Positions 1 through 11,200 of a stretch of 64,000 nucleotides of DNA are shown here, piece after piece. A program made the position numbers and the translations under genes. The stretch is from Bradyrhizobium sp. 149 (GTDB taxonomy: Bacteria > Pseudomonadota > Alphaproteobacteria > Rhizobiales > Xanthobacteraceae): positions 2,071,540 through 2,135,539 of the forward strand of contig NZ_JADPKK010000022.1 in NCBI RefSeq assembly GCF_023073915.1, written 5' to 3'. The notes under the pieces are model-generated. The model did not search any database. It was given only the letters and a program-made list of their open reading frames with translations, and was not told the origin of the DNA. Each line of letters begins with the position of its first letter. The stretch's first letter is position 1.

Positions 1-942
1 CCAGGGCGAGCCCTCGACGCGCGAGAACTGCCACGGCCAGACGTGCGGCTGCTCGTTGGCGTAGAGCTTGAAGCCGCGCTGCTTCAATTCAGGCAGCGCG
101 TCCGGCGCCGGCGCCTCGACCCAATCGACCTGCCCGGAGAGCAGCGCCGCGGTGCGCGCGTTCGCCTCCGGCATCGGCAGCAGCACCATCTTGTCGACCT
201 TGGGCACGCGGTCCTTGTTCCAGTAGGCCGCGTTCTTGACCAGCTCGAGCCGCTCGCGCGCCGTGAAGCCCGCCATCTTCCACGGGCCGGTGCCCGAAGC
301 GTCCTTGGCGAACGCGGTCCATGCGGCCTGCGATTTGGCCTTGGCATCGGCGCCCTCCGCCTTGTCGTAGAAGGCCTGCCACTTCGCCGGGCTCGCCATG
401 AAAAGATTGGTGAGGTTGATCGGCAGGAAGCTGTCGGGCTCCTTGGTGGTGAGCTCGACTGTCATGTCGTCGATCTTCTTCGCGGAGGCCAGCGTCGGCA
501 TGCGCGAGGCCGTGACGCCGACCTGGCTGGCGTCGAATTGCGGCGCGTCCTGCTTCAGCACCTTGTCGACGTTCCACACCACGGCGTCCGCATTGAACGG
601 CGAGCCGTCATGGAAGGTCACGCCGGGGCGCAGCTTGAAAGTCCATTTGGTCTTGTCGGCATCGTCGACCTTCCACTCGGTGGCAAGGCCGGGGATCACC
701 ACGCTTGCCTTGTCGGCCGATGACAGATCCCAGCCGGTGAGCGCGTCGTACATGGTGAGGCCGGTGAAGCGGTTGCCTTCAAAGCCCTGATCGGGCTGGC
801 CCAGCGTGCGCGGAATATCGGCGGCGGTCATGGCGATGCGCAGCACGGTTTCGGCACTGGCGACGCGCGGCCACGCAGCCGCGCTGCCGAGCGCCAGCAG
901 CGCGATCAGCGCCGCGCGGGTCTTGTTTTTCTTGATCAGCAT
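1..942 (-). CDS. Oligopeptide ABC transporter substrate-binding protein (3' end cut by window)
   Basis: The first 314 codons are present; the reading frame runs open off the left edge. The ATG at 942 gives a signal peptide (basic MLIKKNKTR, hydrophobic core, cleavage near ASA-ET). The mature part has SBP_bac_5 family features: a conserved ATEWKVDD stretch, the LRPGVTFHDGSPF motif, and GTGPWKM. This family captures di/oligopeptides or other solutes in the periplasm and passes them to DppBC-type permeases. The protein is clearly related to the one encoded divergently at 1154, sharing ETVLR at the mature N-terminus and nearly the same FHDGS block. No permease or ATPase gene lies next to it inside the window, so the cognate transporter may be further left. 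The substrate is unknown. Confidence 0.9.
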   Translation of the reverse strand, partial: MLIKKNKTRAALIALLALGSAAAWPRVASAETVLRIAMTAADIPRTLGQPDQGFEGNRFTGLTMYDALTGWDLSSADKASVVIPGLATEWKVDDADKTKWTFKLRPGVTFHDGSPFNADAVVWNVDKVLKQDAPQFDASQVGVTASRMPTLASAKKIDDMTVELTTKEPDSFLPINLTNLFMASPAKWQAFYDKAEGADAKAKSQAAWTAFAKDASGTGPWKMAGFTARERLELVKNAAYWNKDRVPKVDKMVLLPMPEANARTAALLSGQVDWVEAPAPDALPELKQRGFKLYANEQPHVWPWQFSRVEGSPW

Positions 943-979
943 TGCCTCAGTCCTTTTCCGGCTTCGATGACTAATTTTG

Positions 980-1008
980 ATGCAATCGTATGCAATGGCT
1001 ATGCCAAT
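980..1008. promoter_or_regulatory. Three phased ATGCAAT-like repeats (candidate activator sites)
   Basis: ATGCAAT occurs at 980-986 and 990-996, and the related ATGCCAAT at 1001-1008. The spacing is about one helical turn. They lie roughly 110-135 bp upstream of the start predicted from the sigma-54-like promoter at 1091, where enhancer-binding proteins usually bind. The repeats are seen directly; the function is inferred. Confidence 0.35.
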
Positions 1009-1090
1009 GGGGAAACTTATTCTGCAGATTGCCCCTGCGACGACAAGTCCTTGTGATTGGACGTCCGCAAAGGCACCTCGCTGCCTATTC

Positions 1091-1106
1091 TGGCATCAAC
1101 ATTGCA
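1091..1106 (+). promoter_or_regulatory. Sigma-54 (-24/-12) type promoter
   Basis: TGGCAT-CAACA-TTGCA matches the RpoN consensus TGGCAC-N5-TTGCA at every position except C to T at the end of the -24 element, with exact spacing. The predicted start is near 1117, leaving a leader of about 37 nt before the ATG at 1154. It points to the downstream binding-protein gene and suggests nitrogen-related or enhancer-dependent control. Confidence 0.55.
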
Positions 1107-1153
1107 GGTTTGGCTCCGGTTCTCTCTTGAAGTCTTCCTTGGAGCTTTGGCCC

Positions 1154-2749
1154 ATGCGCATGCGACTGTCGACCTGTCTCGCCGTGCTTGCACTCGCGGT
1201 GTCCGCGATCCCGGCGGGCGCCGAAACGGTGCTGCGCTACGGCATCTCGATGGCGGACATCCCGCTGACGACCGGCCAGCCCGATCGCGGCGCCGGCGCC
1301 TATCAGTTCACGGCCTACACCATCTACGATCCGCTCGTGGCGTGGGAGATGGACGTCGCCGACCGGCCGGGAAAGCTGGTGCCGGGACTCGCAACCGAGT
1401 GGAAAGTCGATGACGAGAACAAGACCAAGTGGCGCTTCACCTTGCGCAAGGGCGTGAAGTTTCACGACGGCAGCGAGTTCGATGCCGATGCTGTCATCTG
1501 GAATCTGGACAAGGTGCTCAACGACAAGGCACCGCAATTCGACAAGCGCCAGAGCGCGCAGGTCAAGACCCGCCTGCCTTCCGTCGCGAGCTACGCCAAG
1601 ATCGACGACTCCACGGTGGAAATCACCACCAAGACGGTCGACTCATTCTTTCCCTATCAGATGCTGTGGTTCCTGGTGTCGAGTCCAACGCAATACGAAA
1701 AGCTCGGCAAGGATTGGGACAAGTTCGCGAGCCAGCCATCCGGCACCGGCCCGTTCAAATTGACCAAACTGGTGCCGCGCGAGCTCGCCGAGCTCACGAA
1801 GAATCCGGATTACTGGAACAAGAAGCGCATTCCCAAGGTCGACAAGCTCGTGCTGGTGCCGATGCCGGAAGCGCTGACGCGCACCAATGCGCTGCTCGCC
1901 GGGCAGGTCGATTTGATCGAGACGCCGGCGCCGGACGCCGTGCCGCAGCTCAAGGCGGCCGGCATGAAGCTTGTCGACAACGTCACGCCGCATGTCTGGA
2001 ATTATCATCTGAGCGTGCTGCCGGGTTCGCCCTGGACCGACATCCGCTTGCGCAAGGCGCTGAACCTCGCGATCGACCGCGAAGCGGTGGTCGGCCTGAT
2101 GAACGGCCTTGCAAAGCCCGCCAAGGGCCAGGTCGATCCGTCGAGCCCGTGGTTCGGCAAGCCGAGCTTCGAGCTGAAATACGACGTCGCCGCCGCCAAG
2201 AAGCTGGTCGAGGAAGCCGGCTACTCCAAGGCAAAACCGTTGAAGGCGACCTTCATCATCGCGCAGGGCGGCACGGGCCAGATGCTGTCGCTGCCGATGA
2301 ACGAATTCCTGCAGCAGAGCTTTAAGGAGATCGGCATCGACATCGATTTCAAGGTGGTCGAGCTCGAGACGTTATACACGCATTGGCGCAAGGGCGCGGC
2401 CGACGAGATGAACGCCGGCATCACCGCCAACAACATCGCCTACGTCACCTCCGACCCGCTCTACGCCATCGTCCGCTTCTTCCATTCCAGCCAGATCGCG
2501 CCAGTCGGCGTCAACTGGGGCGGCTACAAGAACCCGAAGGTCGACGCGCTGATCGACGAGGCCAAGCAGACTTTTGACAGCACGAAGCAGGACGAGCTGC
2601 TGGCGCAGGCGCATGCATTGATCGTCGACGATGCCACGCTGGTGTGGGTCGTGCACGATACCAACCCGCATGCGCTGTCGTCCAAGGTCAAGCAGTTCGT
2701 CCAGGCGCAGCACTGGTTCCAGGATCTGACGACGATCGGGGCGGAATGA
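1154..2749 (+). CDS. Oligopeptide ABC transporter substrate-binding protein
   Basis: A protein of 531 residues in the SBP_bac_5 family, a periplasmic solute receptor for peptide-type ABC importers. The chosen ATG gives a clean signal peptide (MRMRLSTCLAVLALAVSAIPAGA) and has GGAG 9 nt upstream; the frame is open further upstream to 977 but that part looks non-coding. Family motifs: LRKGVKFHDGSEFDADAV, SGTGPFKL, and the C-terminal-lobe pattern DIRLRKALNLAIDREAVV. It is a divergent paralogue of the gene ending at 942. No permease or ATPase genes follow; the next gene converges on it. The ligand cannot be read from the sequence. Confidence 0.93.
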   Translation: MRMRLSTCLAVLALAVSAIPAGAETVLRYGISMADIPLTTGQPDRGAGAYQFTAYTIYDPLVAWEMDVADRPGKLVPGLATEWKVDDENKTKWRFTLRKGVKFHDGSEFDADAVIWNLDKVLNDKAPQFDKRQSAQVKTRLPSVASYAKIDDSTVEITTKTVDSFFPYQMLWFLVSSPTQYEKLGKDWDKFASQPSGTGPFKLTKLVPRELAELTKNPDYWNKKRIPKVDKLVLVPMPEALTRTNALLAGQVDLIETPAPDAVPQLKAAGMKLVDNVTPHVWNYHLSVLPGSPWTDIRLRKALNLAIDREAVVGLMNGLAKPAKGQVDPSSPWFGKPSFELKYDVAAAKKLVEEAGYSKAKPLKATFIIAQGGTGQMLSLPMNEFLQQSFKEIGIDIDFKVVELETLYTHWRKGAADEMNAGITANNIAYVTSDPLYAIVRFFHSSQIAPVGVNWGGYKNPKVDALIDEAKQTFDSTKQDELLAQAHALIVDDATLVWVVHDTNPHALSSKVKQFVQAQHWFQDLTTIGAE

Positions 2750-2779
2750 GGAGCAGCCTGCTAGGTCGAACACCGCTGC

Positions 2780-2812
2780 CGTCCCGGCGCAGGCCGGGCC
2801 TGCGCCGGGACG
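2780..2812. terminator. Strong hairpin between convergent genes
   Basis: A perfect 14-bp stem (arms 2780-2793 and 2799-2812) with a 5-nt loop lies between the stop of the binding-protein gene and the stop of the cyclase gene. There is no T-tract, so it may be a bidirectional terminator or one of the GC-rich intergenic palindromes common in this genome. Confidence 0.5.
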
Positions 2813-2844
2813 ACTTGGGGGTTTGGCCGCGAGCAAGCGCTCCC

Positions 2845-5076
2845 CTACTTCGTCAGTAGCGCATATGCCCCGGTCCAGCCCTCGGCCGGCGGATTGACCT
2901 GGAATTCCTTGATGCGCACTTCGTAGAGCTTGAACAGCTTTTCCAGCGTGTCGGCATCCTCGCTCCTGCGGCCGCGCTCGATCGCATCCAGTGCGCCCTG
3001 CCAGTCGCGGCTGCGATAGCAGCCGAGCATTTCGATGGTGACGTTGCGCAGGCGCTGGAAGGTGCCCGAATGCATCACGTCCGCGCGGCCGGCGATGGCG
3101 TAGATCACTTCCGGCTCGGTCTTGCCCTTGACCATGATGAAGTCGAGCTCGAGAATTGCGAACTTGTCCTTGGCGGCGAGCGCGGTGCGCGAGCCAACGA
3201 TGATCGGAAAGCCGTATTCTTTCGACTGGCCTTCCAGGCGCGACGCCAGGTTGACGCTGTCGCCGAGCACCGAATAGTTCTTCTTCAGGTCGGAGCCCAT
3301 GTTGCCGACCACGCCGATACCGGTGTTGAGACCGATACCGACGTTGAGCGGGATGTAGACGTGGCCGCCATCGACGGCTTCCTGCTCGCGCTCCTTGTTG
3401 ACGGCGTCGATCCTCTCCAGCATCTGGATCGCGGCCTCACAGGCGTTGACCTCGTGCTCGGCATCGTCAAGCGGCGCGTTCCAGAACGCCATGATGGCGT
3501 CGCCCATGTATTTGTCGATATAGCCCTTCTGATCGATGATCACGTCGGTCAGCGGGGTCAGAAAACGGTTCATCAGCGCGATCAGGCCCTGCGGATCGTG
3601 CTTGTAGGTTTCCGATATGGTGGTGAAGCCGCGCACGTCGGAGAACATGATCGTCATCTCGCGCTCCTCGCCGCCGAGGACGAGCTTTTCCGGTGACTGC
3701 GCGAGCTGCTCAACCAGCACCGGCGACATGTATTGCGCGAACATGCCGCGGATCTGCACGCGCTGCCGCTGCTCGCGCACGAAGCTCGCGAAGATCAGCG
3801 TCAGATAGATCGCGGTGGTCGAGAGCAGCGGATAGGTGAAATCGATCAGATAGCGGTATTGCACGTAAAAGAACCAAGACACTCCGATCAGGATCGCGGC
3901 GAAGGTCGCGCCGGCAAGCACGAGGCGGACCGGTCCGAGGTTCGGCGTGAAGATGATGACGAGCAAGCCGATGATGAGCGCGGCGAGCAGCTCGACGCCG
4001 AGCGCGTAGTTCGGCTGGGATATTACCGCGCCGCTCAGCACGCTCTCCAGCACCTGGGCGTGGATCTCGACGCCGGGCATGGTCGAGGACACCGGCGTGG
4101 TCTTGAGGTCGTTCAACCCGCCCGCGGAGGTGCCGATCAGGACCAGCTTGCCGGCGATCTTGCCCGGCGACACGCTATTGTCGAGCACATCGGCCGCAGA
4201 GACGTAGATCGAGGGGTCCGGGCGGGCGTAATGCATCCACAGCTGGCCGTTCTTGTCGGTCGGGATCTCCAGGCCCTTGAGGCGGATCGCGAGGATACCG
4301 CTCCGGTCGGTCTTGACCAGCAGCGTCGGCGTGCCGGTGGCGACGCGCAGCATCTCCAGGCTCAGCGAGGGCATGATGTTGCCCTGCGCCCTCAGGATCA
4401 TCGGCACGCGGCGGATCAGGCCATCGCGCTCGGGTCTGATCGAGAACAGGCCGCGTCCGGCTGCGACCTTCTCGATCACAGGCACGTTGCGCAACAAGCC
4501 CGGGAATTCGAACATGAAGCGTTCAGACCCGTCCTCCCCGAGCGTCGCGACGCCGGTGAATGGAAGCGACTTATCGAGTTCTGACAAGATTTCTGGAAGG
4601 CCGGTCTCGCCGAGGATCACGCGCGAGCGCTTGATCGCTTCGGAGAGGATCTGGTCGTTGCTCGGCAGCTCGCGCAGCTTGGCGCGAGTGGCGTCGTCCA
4701 GAGAGCGCATCTGGCTCGCGACCAGATCCGGATTGAGCCGATCGGCCTCCGAGAACACGACGTCGAAGCCGATTGCGACCGCGCCGTGACTGGTGAGGTT
4801 CTGGATCAGGTCGGCGATCCGTGTCCGCGGCCACGGCCACTGGCCGAGCTTGGCGAGGCTCTTGTCGTCGATGTCGACGATGGTGACCGGCCGCGCCGTC
4901 TTGTGGCGCGGATCGATCAACTGAAACATGTCGAAGGTGCGCAGCCGCAGTTCCTGGATCGGCGGCGGATCCCAGAGGCGAGCGCCGGCAAACACGACCA
5001 GCAGCGCAAGGCACATCAGCCGCGCAAACCCGAACTTCCGCGCAAACCACCGCCGCAGGATCTTGAGACGTTTCAT
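2845..5076 (-). CDS. CHASE2-domain adenylate/guanylate cyclase
   Basis: A class III nucleotide cyclase of 743 residues that is membrane-bound with an extracytoplasmic sensor. A first membrane helix lies near residues 18-33, the CHASE2 domain about 40-355 (opening with RPVTIVDIDDKSLAKLGQWPW), three membrane helices about 360-430, then the cytoplasmic catalytic domain. Catalytic features are visible: metal-binding Asp480 in FSDVRGFT, Asp526 in YMGDAIMAF, and the LGDSVNLASRLEG segment with the Asn and Arg used in catalysis. It probably makes cAMP in response to a periplasmic signal. It lies downstream of, and on the same strand as, the giant FecR-domain gene (143-nt gap), so the two may be co-transcribed. 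CHASE2 cyclases beside FecR-domain proteins have been seen in other genomes (recalled, not checked), which suggests a functional link. Confidence 0.95.
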   Translation of the reverse strand: MKRLKILRRWFARKFGFARLMCLALLVVFAGARLWDPPPIQELRLRTFDMFQLIDPRHKTARPVTIVDIDDKSLAKLGQWPWPRTRIADLIQNLTSHGAVAIGFDVVFSEADRLNPDLVASQMRSLDDATRAKLRELPSNDQILSEAIKRSRVILGETGLPEILSELDKSLPFTGVATLGEDGSERFMFEFPGLLRNVPVIEKVAAGRGLFSIRPERDGLIRRVPMILRAQGNIMPSLSLEMLRVATGTPTLLVKTDRSGILAIRLKGLEIPTDKNGQLWMHYARPDPSIYVSAADVLDNSVSPGKIAGKLVLIGTSAGGLNDLKTTPVSSTMPGVEIHAQVLESVLSGAVISQPNYALGVELLAALIIGLLVIIFTPNLGPVRLVLAGATFAAILIGVSWFFYVQYRYLIDFTYPLLSTTAIYLTLIFASFVREQRQRVQIRGMFAQYMSPVLVEQLAQSPEKLVLGGEEREMTIMFSDVRGFTTISETYKHDPQGLIALMNRFLTPLTDVIIDQKGYIDKYMGDAIMAFWNAPLDDAEHEVNACEAAIQMLERIDAVNKEREQEAVDGGHVYIPLNVGIGLNTGIGVVGNMGSDLKKNYSVLGDSVNLASRLEGQSKEYGFPIIVGSRTALAAKDKFAILELDFIMVKGKTEPEVIYAIAGRADVMHSGTFQRLRNVTIEMLGCYRSRDWQGALDAIERGRRSEDADTLEKLFKLYEVRIKEFQVNPPAEGWTGAYALLTK

Positions 5077-5219
5077 TTCAGTAGGACTTCCTGCCCTGCC
5101 TCACGCCGTGCACACCGATCATGCAGCGCGGGCGCGTGATTGGCTATTCCCCGGAGGGGTAGGATTATGGATTTTTGCCGCGGGCAAGATGCGAGCCGGC
5201 CGTCGGGCCCAGGCATTCA

Positions 5220-8200
5220 CTAGGCGTGGAAGATGAAATCGCTGGCCTTGAGGTTTCCGGCAATCATGTTCTTCAAAAGGATCGATTCCTGCTCCGTCAC
5301 CGACGCGCTGATCTGATGGCTGAAGGTGACCAGGGTATCGCCGGACGGTTGGGTGATCGTGAGATTGCTCACGGAGCCGACGTCCGAGAACTGGCGCAGG
5401 TCGATCCTGTCCAGACCCGACACGAAATCGGTGATGGTGTGCTGGGCATTGTCCCCGGTCGAGCCTGGCGCGAACACGAACTGATCCTTGCCGCCGCCGC
5501 CGGTCAGCGTGTCGCCAGTCTGGGTCGCGAAAATGACGTCCTTGCCGCTGGTGCCTTGCAAGGTGATGCCCTGGCTGGTGTCGCCGGCCTCGTTGAAGAT
5601 GAAGTGGACGGTATCGTAGCGACCGGTGGTCGTATCCGTCACCTTCAGCGTGATCTGGTCGGTATCCGGCGGCGTACCGCCGGGATGGTAGGTGATACCG
5701 TTCGCCAGGCCGGCATTGATGGCACTGAGCGAGCCGGACGTTGGCGACAGATCGACACTGCTATTGGTCAGAGGCAACGGCGCAGTCGACGCCACGACCG
5801 TGAAGGCATGGGCCGAGGCGCCGGCGTCGGCCTCGATGACCGCCAAGTCGATGATCGTGTCGGTGTTGCCGCTGTTGTGCGTGACGTGGAAGCTGGTGGT
5901 GTCGATAACCGGACCGCCGTAGACGTTGATCGCCACGTCGCTCGTCACAGTCTTCGTATCGGTCAGAAGGTCGTTCAGGCCGTTTGCTGCATCTGTCACG
6001 GTCACGCCGACATGCAGGTTGAACTCGCCCTGGTACCCGACGGGCGCGGTCATTGTCAGTCTAGGCGTGGCGAGGGATCCGATATCCGCCGCATCTATCA
6101 GCCAGTGGCCGGCATCCGCACCGGCGCCGAGATGGCCAATCGAGAAGGTCGCGCCAGCCGGATAGCCCGAGAGCTTGATCAGAAGCGTCTCGGAACCATC
6201 GGTGTCGGTAATCGCCGCGGTGATGGCCGGCAGCTTGATCGGATTGCCTTCCGAGCCAAACCCTGGCACCGTGAAGACGCGCGCCTCGACATCGTGGCCT
6301 CCCACGCCCGGGGAGAACCAGGTCGAGACGATCTTGCCGTCGGTCGTCACGGCGGTCGGGCTGGACCGATCGGCCAGGAAGACCTGGTCGCCGGCTGTGG
6401 TCTCGTTGATGACGAAAGACGAACCGACCGAATGCAGCGATGCATCGAAGCGCTGGCCGAGAAGACCGAGGCTCCCGGGGACGTCATGGCCTTGATAGGT
6501 AACCAGGAAGCCTCCGTCGGGCAGGGCCTGCAGTGTATCGGTGGTTGCATCCGAGATGCTCACCTCGCTGCCGATCGGAGCACCGGTCGAACTGAAGTGT
6601 CTCAGCACGAGCGCGTTCGCATCGTAATAGGAGACGACGATCGACCCGTCCTTCAGGACAGTGAGCTCGCCGCCATACTGATCGCCAGCGGTATGAGTGT
6701 TGACCTGCACCTCGCCGCCGAGCTTGTTGCCTTGCGCGTCGAACCGCTGGAAGTAGACGCCCCAGCCGTCCCCGTCCTGACCATAGGAATGCCACGAGGC
6801 CACGAAGCCGCCGTCGGCTGTCCCGGCGACGGAGTCGCCCTGCTGCTGGCTGGCAGTCGTGGTGTTAATCAGGAGAGGCCCGGACGTCGCGGTGCCGCTG
6901 GCATCGTAGACGACCGCATAGGTGCCGGACGTGCTGCTGTCGGATGCGACGTAGGTGATGACGAAGCCGCCGTTCGACAGCGCGGCGAGCGTGGCATTCT
7001 CGCCATAGCCGCTGAGAGAGACCTCGCCGCCCGCCGGTGAACCCGAGCTATCATAGCGCTGCAGGTGGATGGTCGCTCCATTGTTGCTGCCTGAGGTCCA
7101 ACTCGCGACGAACCCACCGCCTTCAAGCCCGACCACATAGGGGCTCGACTGATCCCCCGCCGTCGCCGTGTTGACGCGGAACTCACCGCCAACCTTTGCG
7201 CCGGAGTTGTCATAGTGCTGCGCGTAGATCCCGGTGCCGTCGCCGTCCTGCCCCTGCGACACCCAGGCGATGACGTAGCCGCCGTCCGAGAGCGCGCCGA
7301 CCGCGCTGTAGGTCTGATCGTTCGCCGAGGTGGTGTTGACCAGGAACTCTCCTGCATCGGCGATCGGCGTATGATTAATGCTGACCGTGGGCGAATCGGC
7401 CACGGGGTTCACTTCCGTGCTGAGCGTAGCCGCCTGGGCCGACACGCTGGAGCCGATGCCGGGAGACGTGATGTCGACCAGGACGGGCGTCATGACGTTG
7501 GCGCCATAGGTGTCGTCCAGCGCGTGCACGTCGAGGCTGCCCGGCGTGCCGCTGTAATTCGCGGCCGGCACGAAGCGGATCAGCGTGTCGGTGGCAAGCA
7601 CGAGTGCGCTGATGTTACTGACGCCGGAGATATCGACCCACTGATTGCTGCCGGCAATTTCGTACTGCCAGACGCCCTGCGCCGCCGTGGCATGGGAGGC
7701 GGTGATGGCAACGGCCTTGAAGCTCGCGCCGGCATCGGCATCGTGGAAGCCGGCAAAGAGCGTGCCTACGGTGGATCCGGCAGGTGCGCTGGTATCTTCG
7801 TTGATCGCGCTGAGTGTCGCGTTATTCAGCGTCGGCGCGTCGTTCTTGCCGGCGATGGTGATCGTGACGTCGGCCGTCTTCTGCTGGCCCTGGTGGTCAT
7901 CGAGCGTGACGGTCGAGACCACTGTCGCGGTCTGGCCTTCGGCGAGGAAATCCAGCGAACTGTCAGCGATCGAATAGTTCCAGGTGACCATGCCGTTGTT
8001 CTTGCCGGTGGTCTGGAGCGACAGCGCGTACTCGAGCGCGTTGGTCTGGTCCGTCGTGAGGAACCCGGAGAGGTTGGTGGTGTGATCGGCGCCTGTCCAA
8101 CTCACCGTCTGACCCGTGATGGAAGCGGTCGGCCGATCGGTGAGATCGACGTCCTTGAAGTCGATCGAGCCGGTCGCCGCAGTGGGCGTCGGGTCGAGCG

Positions 8201-11200
8201 CCGAGGAGCCGGTGGTGTTCGCAAGCTCTGGAACGATGGCGGTCAACGTCGCCCCGGCCGCGGTGAAGGCGGGCGCAGCGTCGGCCGCGTTGAACGTAAT
8301 CAGCGTGCCGCCATGGCCGTCGCTGCTGCCGGCGAAATGAGCATTGCTGTAATCAGCGCCGGTGAGCTTCAACGTGATCGTGTGGTTGTGGGCGTCGCTC
8401 ACGACAAGCTCGCCGGTCGCGGCATTATAGGTCGCCGACGTGCCGTCATCATAGACGATGCTCGACAGGTCAATCGTATCGTTCGCGGACAATGCCGCGA
8501 TCGATCCGCTGAAGGTCGACGTATCGATCTGAAGATGGGCGCCGTCGCCGTCGAGCGTGATTGTCTGCGTGACTGTACCGTCGAGCTTCAGCAACGCGCC
8601 GACATCGACGGTGACCGAGCCCGAGCCCGACAGCGAGCCGAACAGCGTCAGTGCCCCAGTGTGGACCTCGATGCTGCCGGTATTGGCAATGATGCCCGAA
8701 ATCGACGCGGTGCCCCAGCTGTCGATGTCCTTGTAATTTTCGATACTCAGCCCGGTCCCGGAGATCGAGGCGCCATGCAGATCGATGGCGCCGTGGTTGA
8801 CGATCGATGACGCATTGCCAAAGACGCCCGAGCCGGCGACCGTCCAGGTGCCGCCCAGCTCGTTGTTGAACGCCGCGGTAGCAACCGAGATATTGCCGTT
8901 GATGTGGCCCGCATTGTTGATCGTAATGGCGCCGCCGGTCTCGACGATGGCGTAGGTCGTGGACGTCACGGCGGAGGCGACTGCGGGTCCGATCGTTCCT
9001 GTGGCGAAATTGTCGATCAGCGCGGAGCCGCCGGCCGTGTTCTCCTGGATGAAGATCGCCGCGTGGGCGCTCGGGGCCACGATCGATCCGGTATTGGTGA
9101 TATGGGTCGAGCCGGTCGCGCCCACCTCGTTCTGCGTCACGCTGATCCCGGCGAGGCTCGTGCTGGTGATACCGCCATGATTGATGATGGTGACGTCGCC
9201 GCTGCCGTTGGCAAGGGCGGCTAGGCCGACCGTGCCGGTGGCCGAGCCGTTGTTGGTAACCTTGACGTCGCCGCCGCCGTGATCGAAGGCGCCGATCGCG
9301 ATGCCCGCGGCAGCAGTGATCGAGGACGTCGCGCCGGTCGTGACCGTGAGGTTGCCGGCACCCCAGGTGAACGCCTCGATGCCGTAGCCCGCATCGGCGA
9401 TGATCGTCGCATCGCTCGTGACGGTGACGTCGCCCTTGACCGCGCTCGAGAACGTGCCGGTCCCGCCGGGCTTGTAACCGGCGATGATCCCGCCGGGAAT
9501 GGTGCCATCGTTATTCGAGCTTGAGCCGGAATGGATGATGCCGTGTGCCTCGACCGAGATCGTGCTGCCCACGCTGCTCGCGATCGCAGTCGCATAATTG
9601 ACCGCCACGATACCGGAGCTGCCCGAAGTGATGCTGTCACCACTTGCCATGGTGACGCTGATGTCGCCCGCATCGATGCTGTAGGCCAAAATGCCGTAGC
9701 TTGTCGTGCCGGTCACTGACGCACCGGCACCGAGCGTCACGCTGACGTCGCCGGTACCGCCGCTGAGCGCCTGCGCCCTGATCCCGTCCTCCGCGCCGAC
9801 GACCGTGGTGTCGGCCGCATCGTTCACCGTGACGTTGCCGTTTCCGTAATTGTAGGCGTGAATACCGTAGCCGGCCGCGGCGGTGATATTGGCGTGGTTG
9901 TTAATGAGGACCGAGCCGTTGACACCGGTATTGGCTGCGGCCCCGGTCGTGGCGCCGCTGTAGCCGGCCTGGATACCGGCAGGCGCATTGCCGCTCTGGT
10001 TCAAGCTGCTGCCGGAATTGATCGTGCCGTAGGCATTGACCGTGATGGTGCTGCCGGATGCTGCGCCGAGCGAGGTCGTCCGGTTGACGGCGACAATGCC
10101 GGAGCTGCCCGAGGTGACGAGGCTGCCAGCTGCCGTCGTGATGGTCTCGCTGCCGGCGCCATAGCTGCGCGCCCGGATGCCGTAGATCAAGCTGCCCGTG
10201 ATGTTGCCGCCGGCCGCGACGGTGATGTTCCCGTCACCGTGTGTGGTGGCATCGATGCCGTAGTCGCCGCCGGCGGCGCCGCCGAGCTGCGTGATCGAGA
10301 TGCTGCCAGTGTTGGCCGTGCTCATTTTTTCGACGAGAACACCGGCCGATCCCGCGCCCGCGCCGGTCGCCACGCCGGTGACGTTATTGACCGTGATGGC
10401 GCCAGCGCCGGTCGCGCTGTCGCGCAGCCAGATGCCGTGGCCGGCGAGGCCCTTGATGTCGCCGGTCGCCGTAAGCGAGATGCCGCCGGTGCCGTTCTGG
10501 GTGACGACCAGGCCGTTGGCCGCGCCGGTCAGCGCGCCGGTCGGCGTGAGAACGATGTTGGCGGGCGCAGCAGATGTGCCGCCCGACGCGGTGAAGTCGA
10601 GTGCGTCGCCGCTCGTTGTCGTGATGTCGGCCGCGCCCTTGATCGTGAACGTACCGGCTTTCGTCGATTGGCCGGCAATGGTGCCGGTGAAGCTCTGGCC
10701 CGCCACCTTGTCGAGCTGGAGCGTGTCGGTGCCACCGGCGAAGGTCACGGTCTGCGCCGTCGCCCCTGCGAGCTCCAGCGTCGCGCCGTTGTCGATGGTC
10801 AGTGAGCCGATGCCGCTAAGGCCGCCTGCGAGATTGAGCGTGCCGGCCTGAACTTCAATGGCACCGGTGTTGGTGACGGCGGCCGTGACGGTGTTGGGAC
10901 CGGAGACGCTGTAGAGATTGCCGGCATTGCTCAGGCTGCCGCCGTTGATCGAGACGTCGGTCAGATAGAGCTTCGAGTGTCCGTCGACCGTGACCGTCCC
11001 GGCGCCGCTGTTGGTGACAGTCAGATTCGTCAGCTTCAGCGTGCCATAATTGATCGCCTTGAGATCCGCGGTGTTGGAGATATCCTCACCGGAGACGTCG
11101 AGCACGCCGCCGTTCGCCTGGATCAGATTATGATTGGTGATGGCGTGGGTCGTAGCCGGGTCGATCGTCAGCGTGCCGCTGATAACGGTGATCGTGCCGG

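Noticed and set aside
10124..10140. TAAG motif inside the beta-helix of the giant protein as protease site
   Set aside because: It lies in the middle of a folded repeat region far from the retention-type module; considered a chance occurrence, as is the one near residue 1985.
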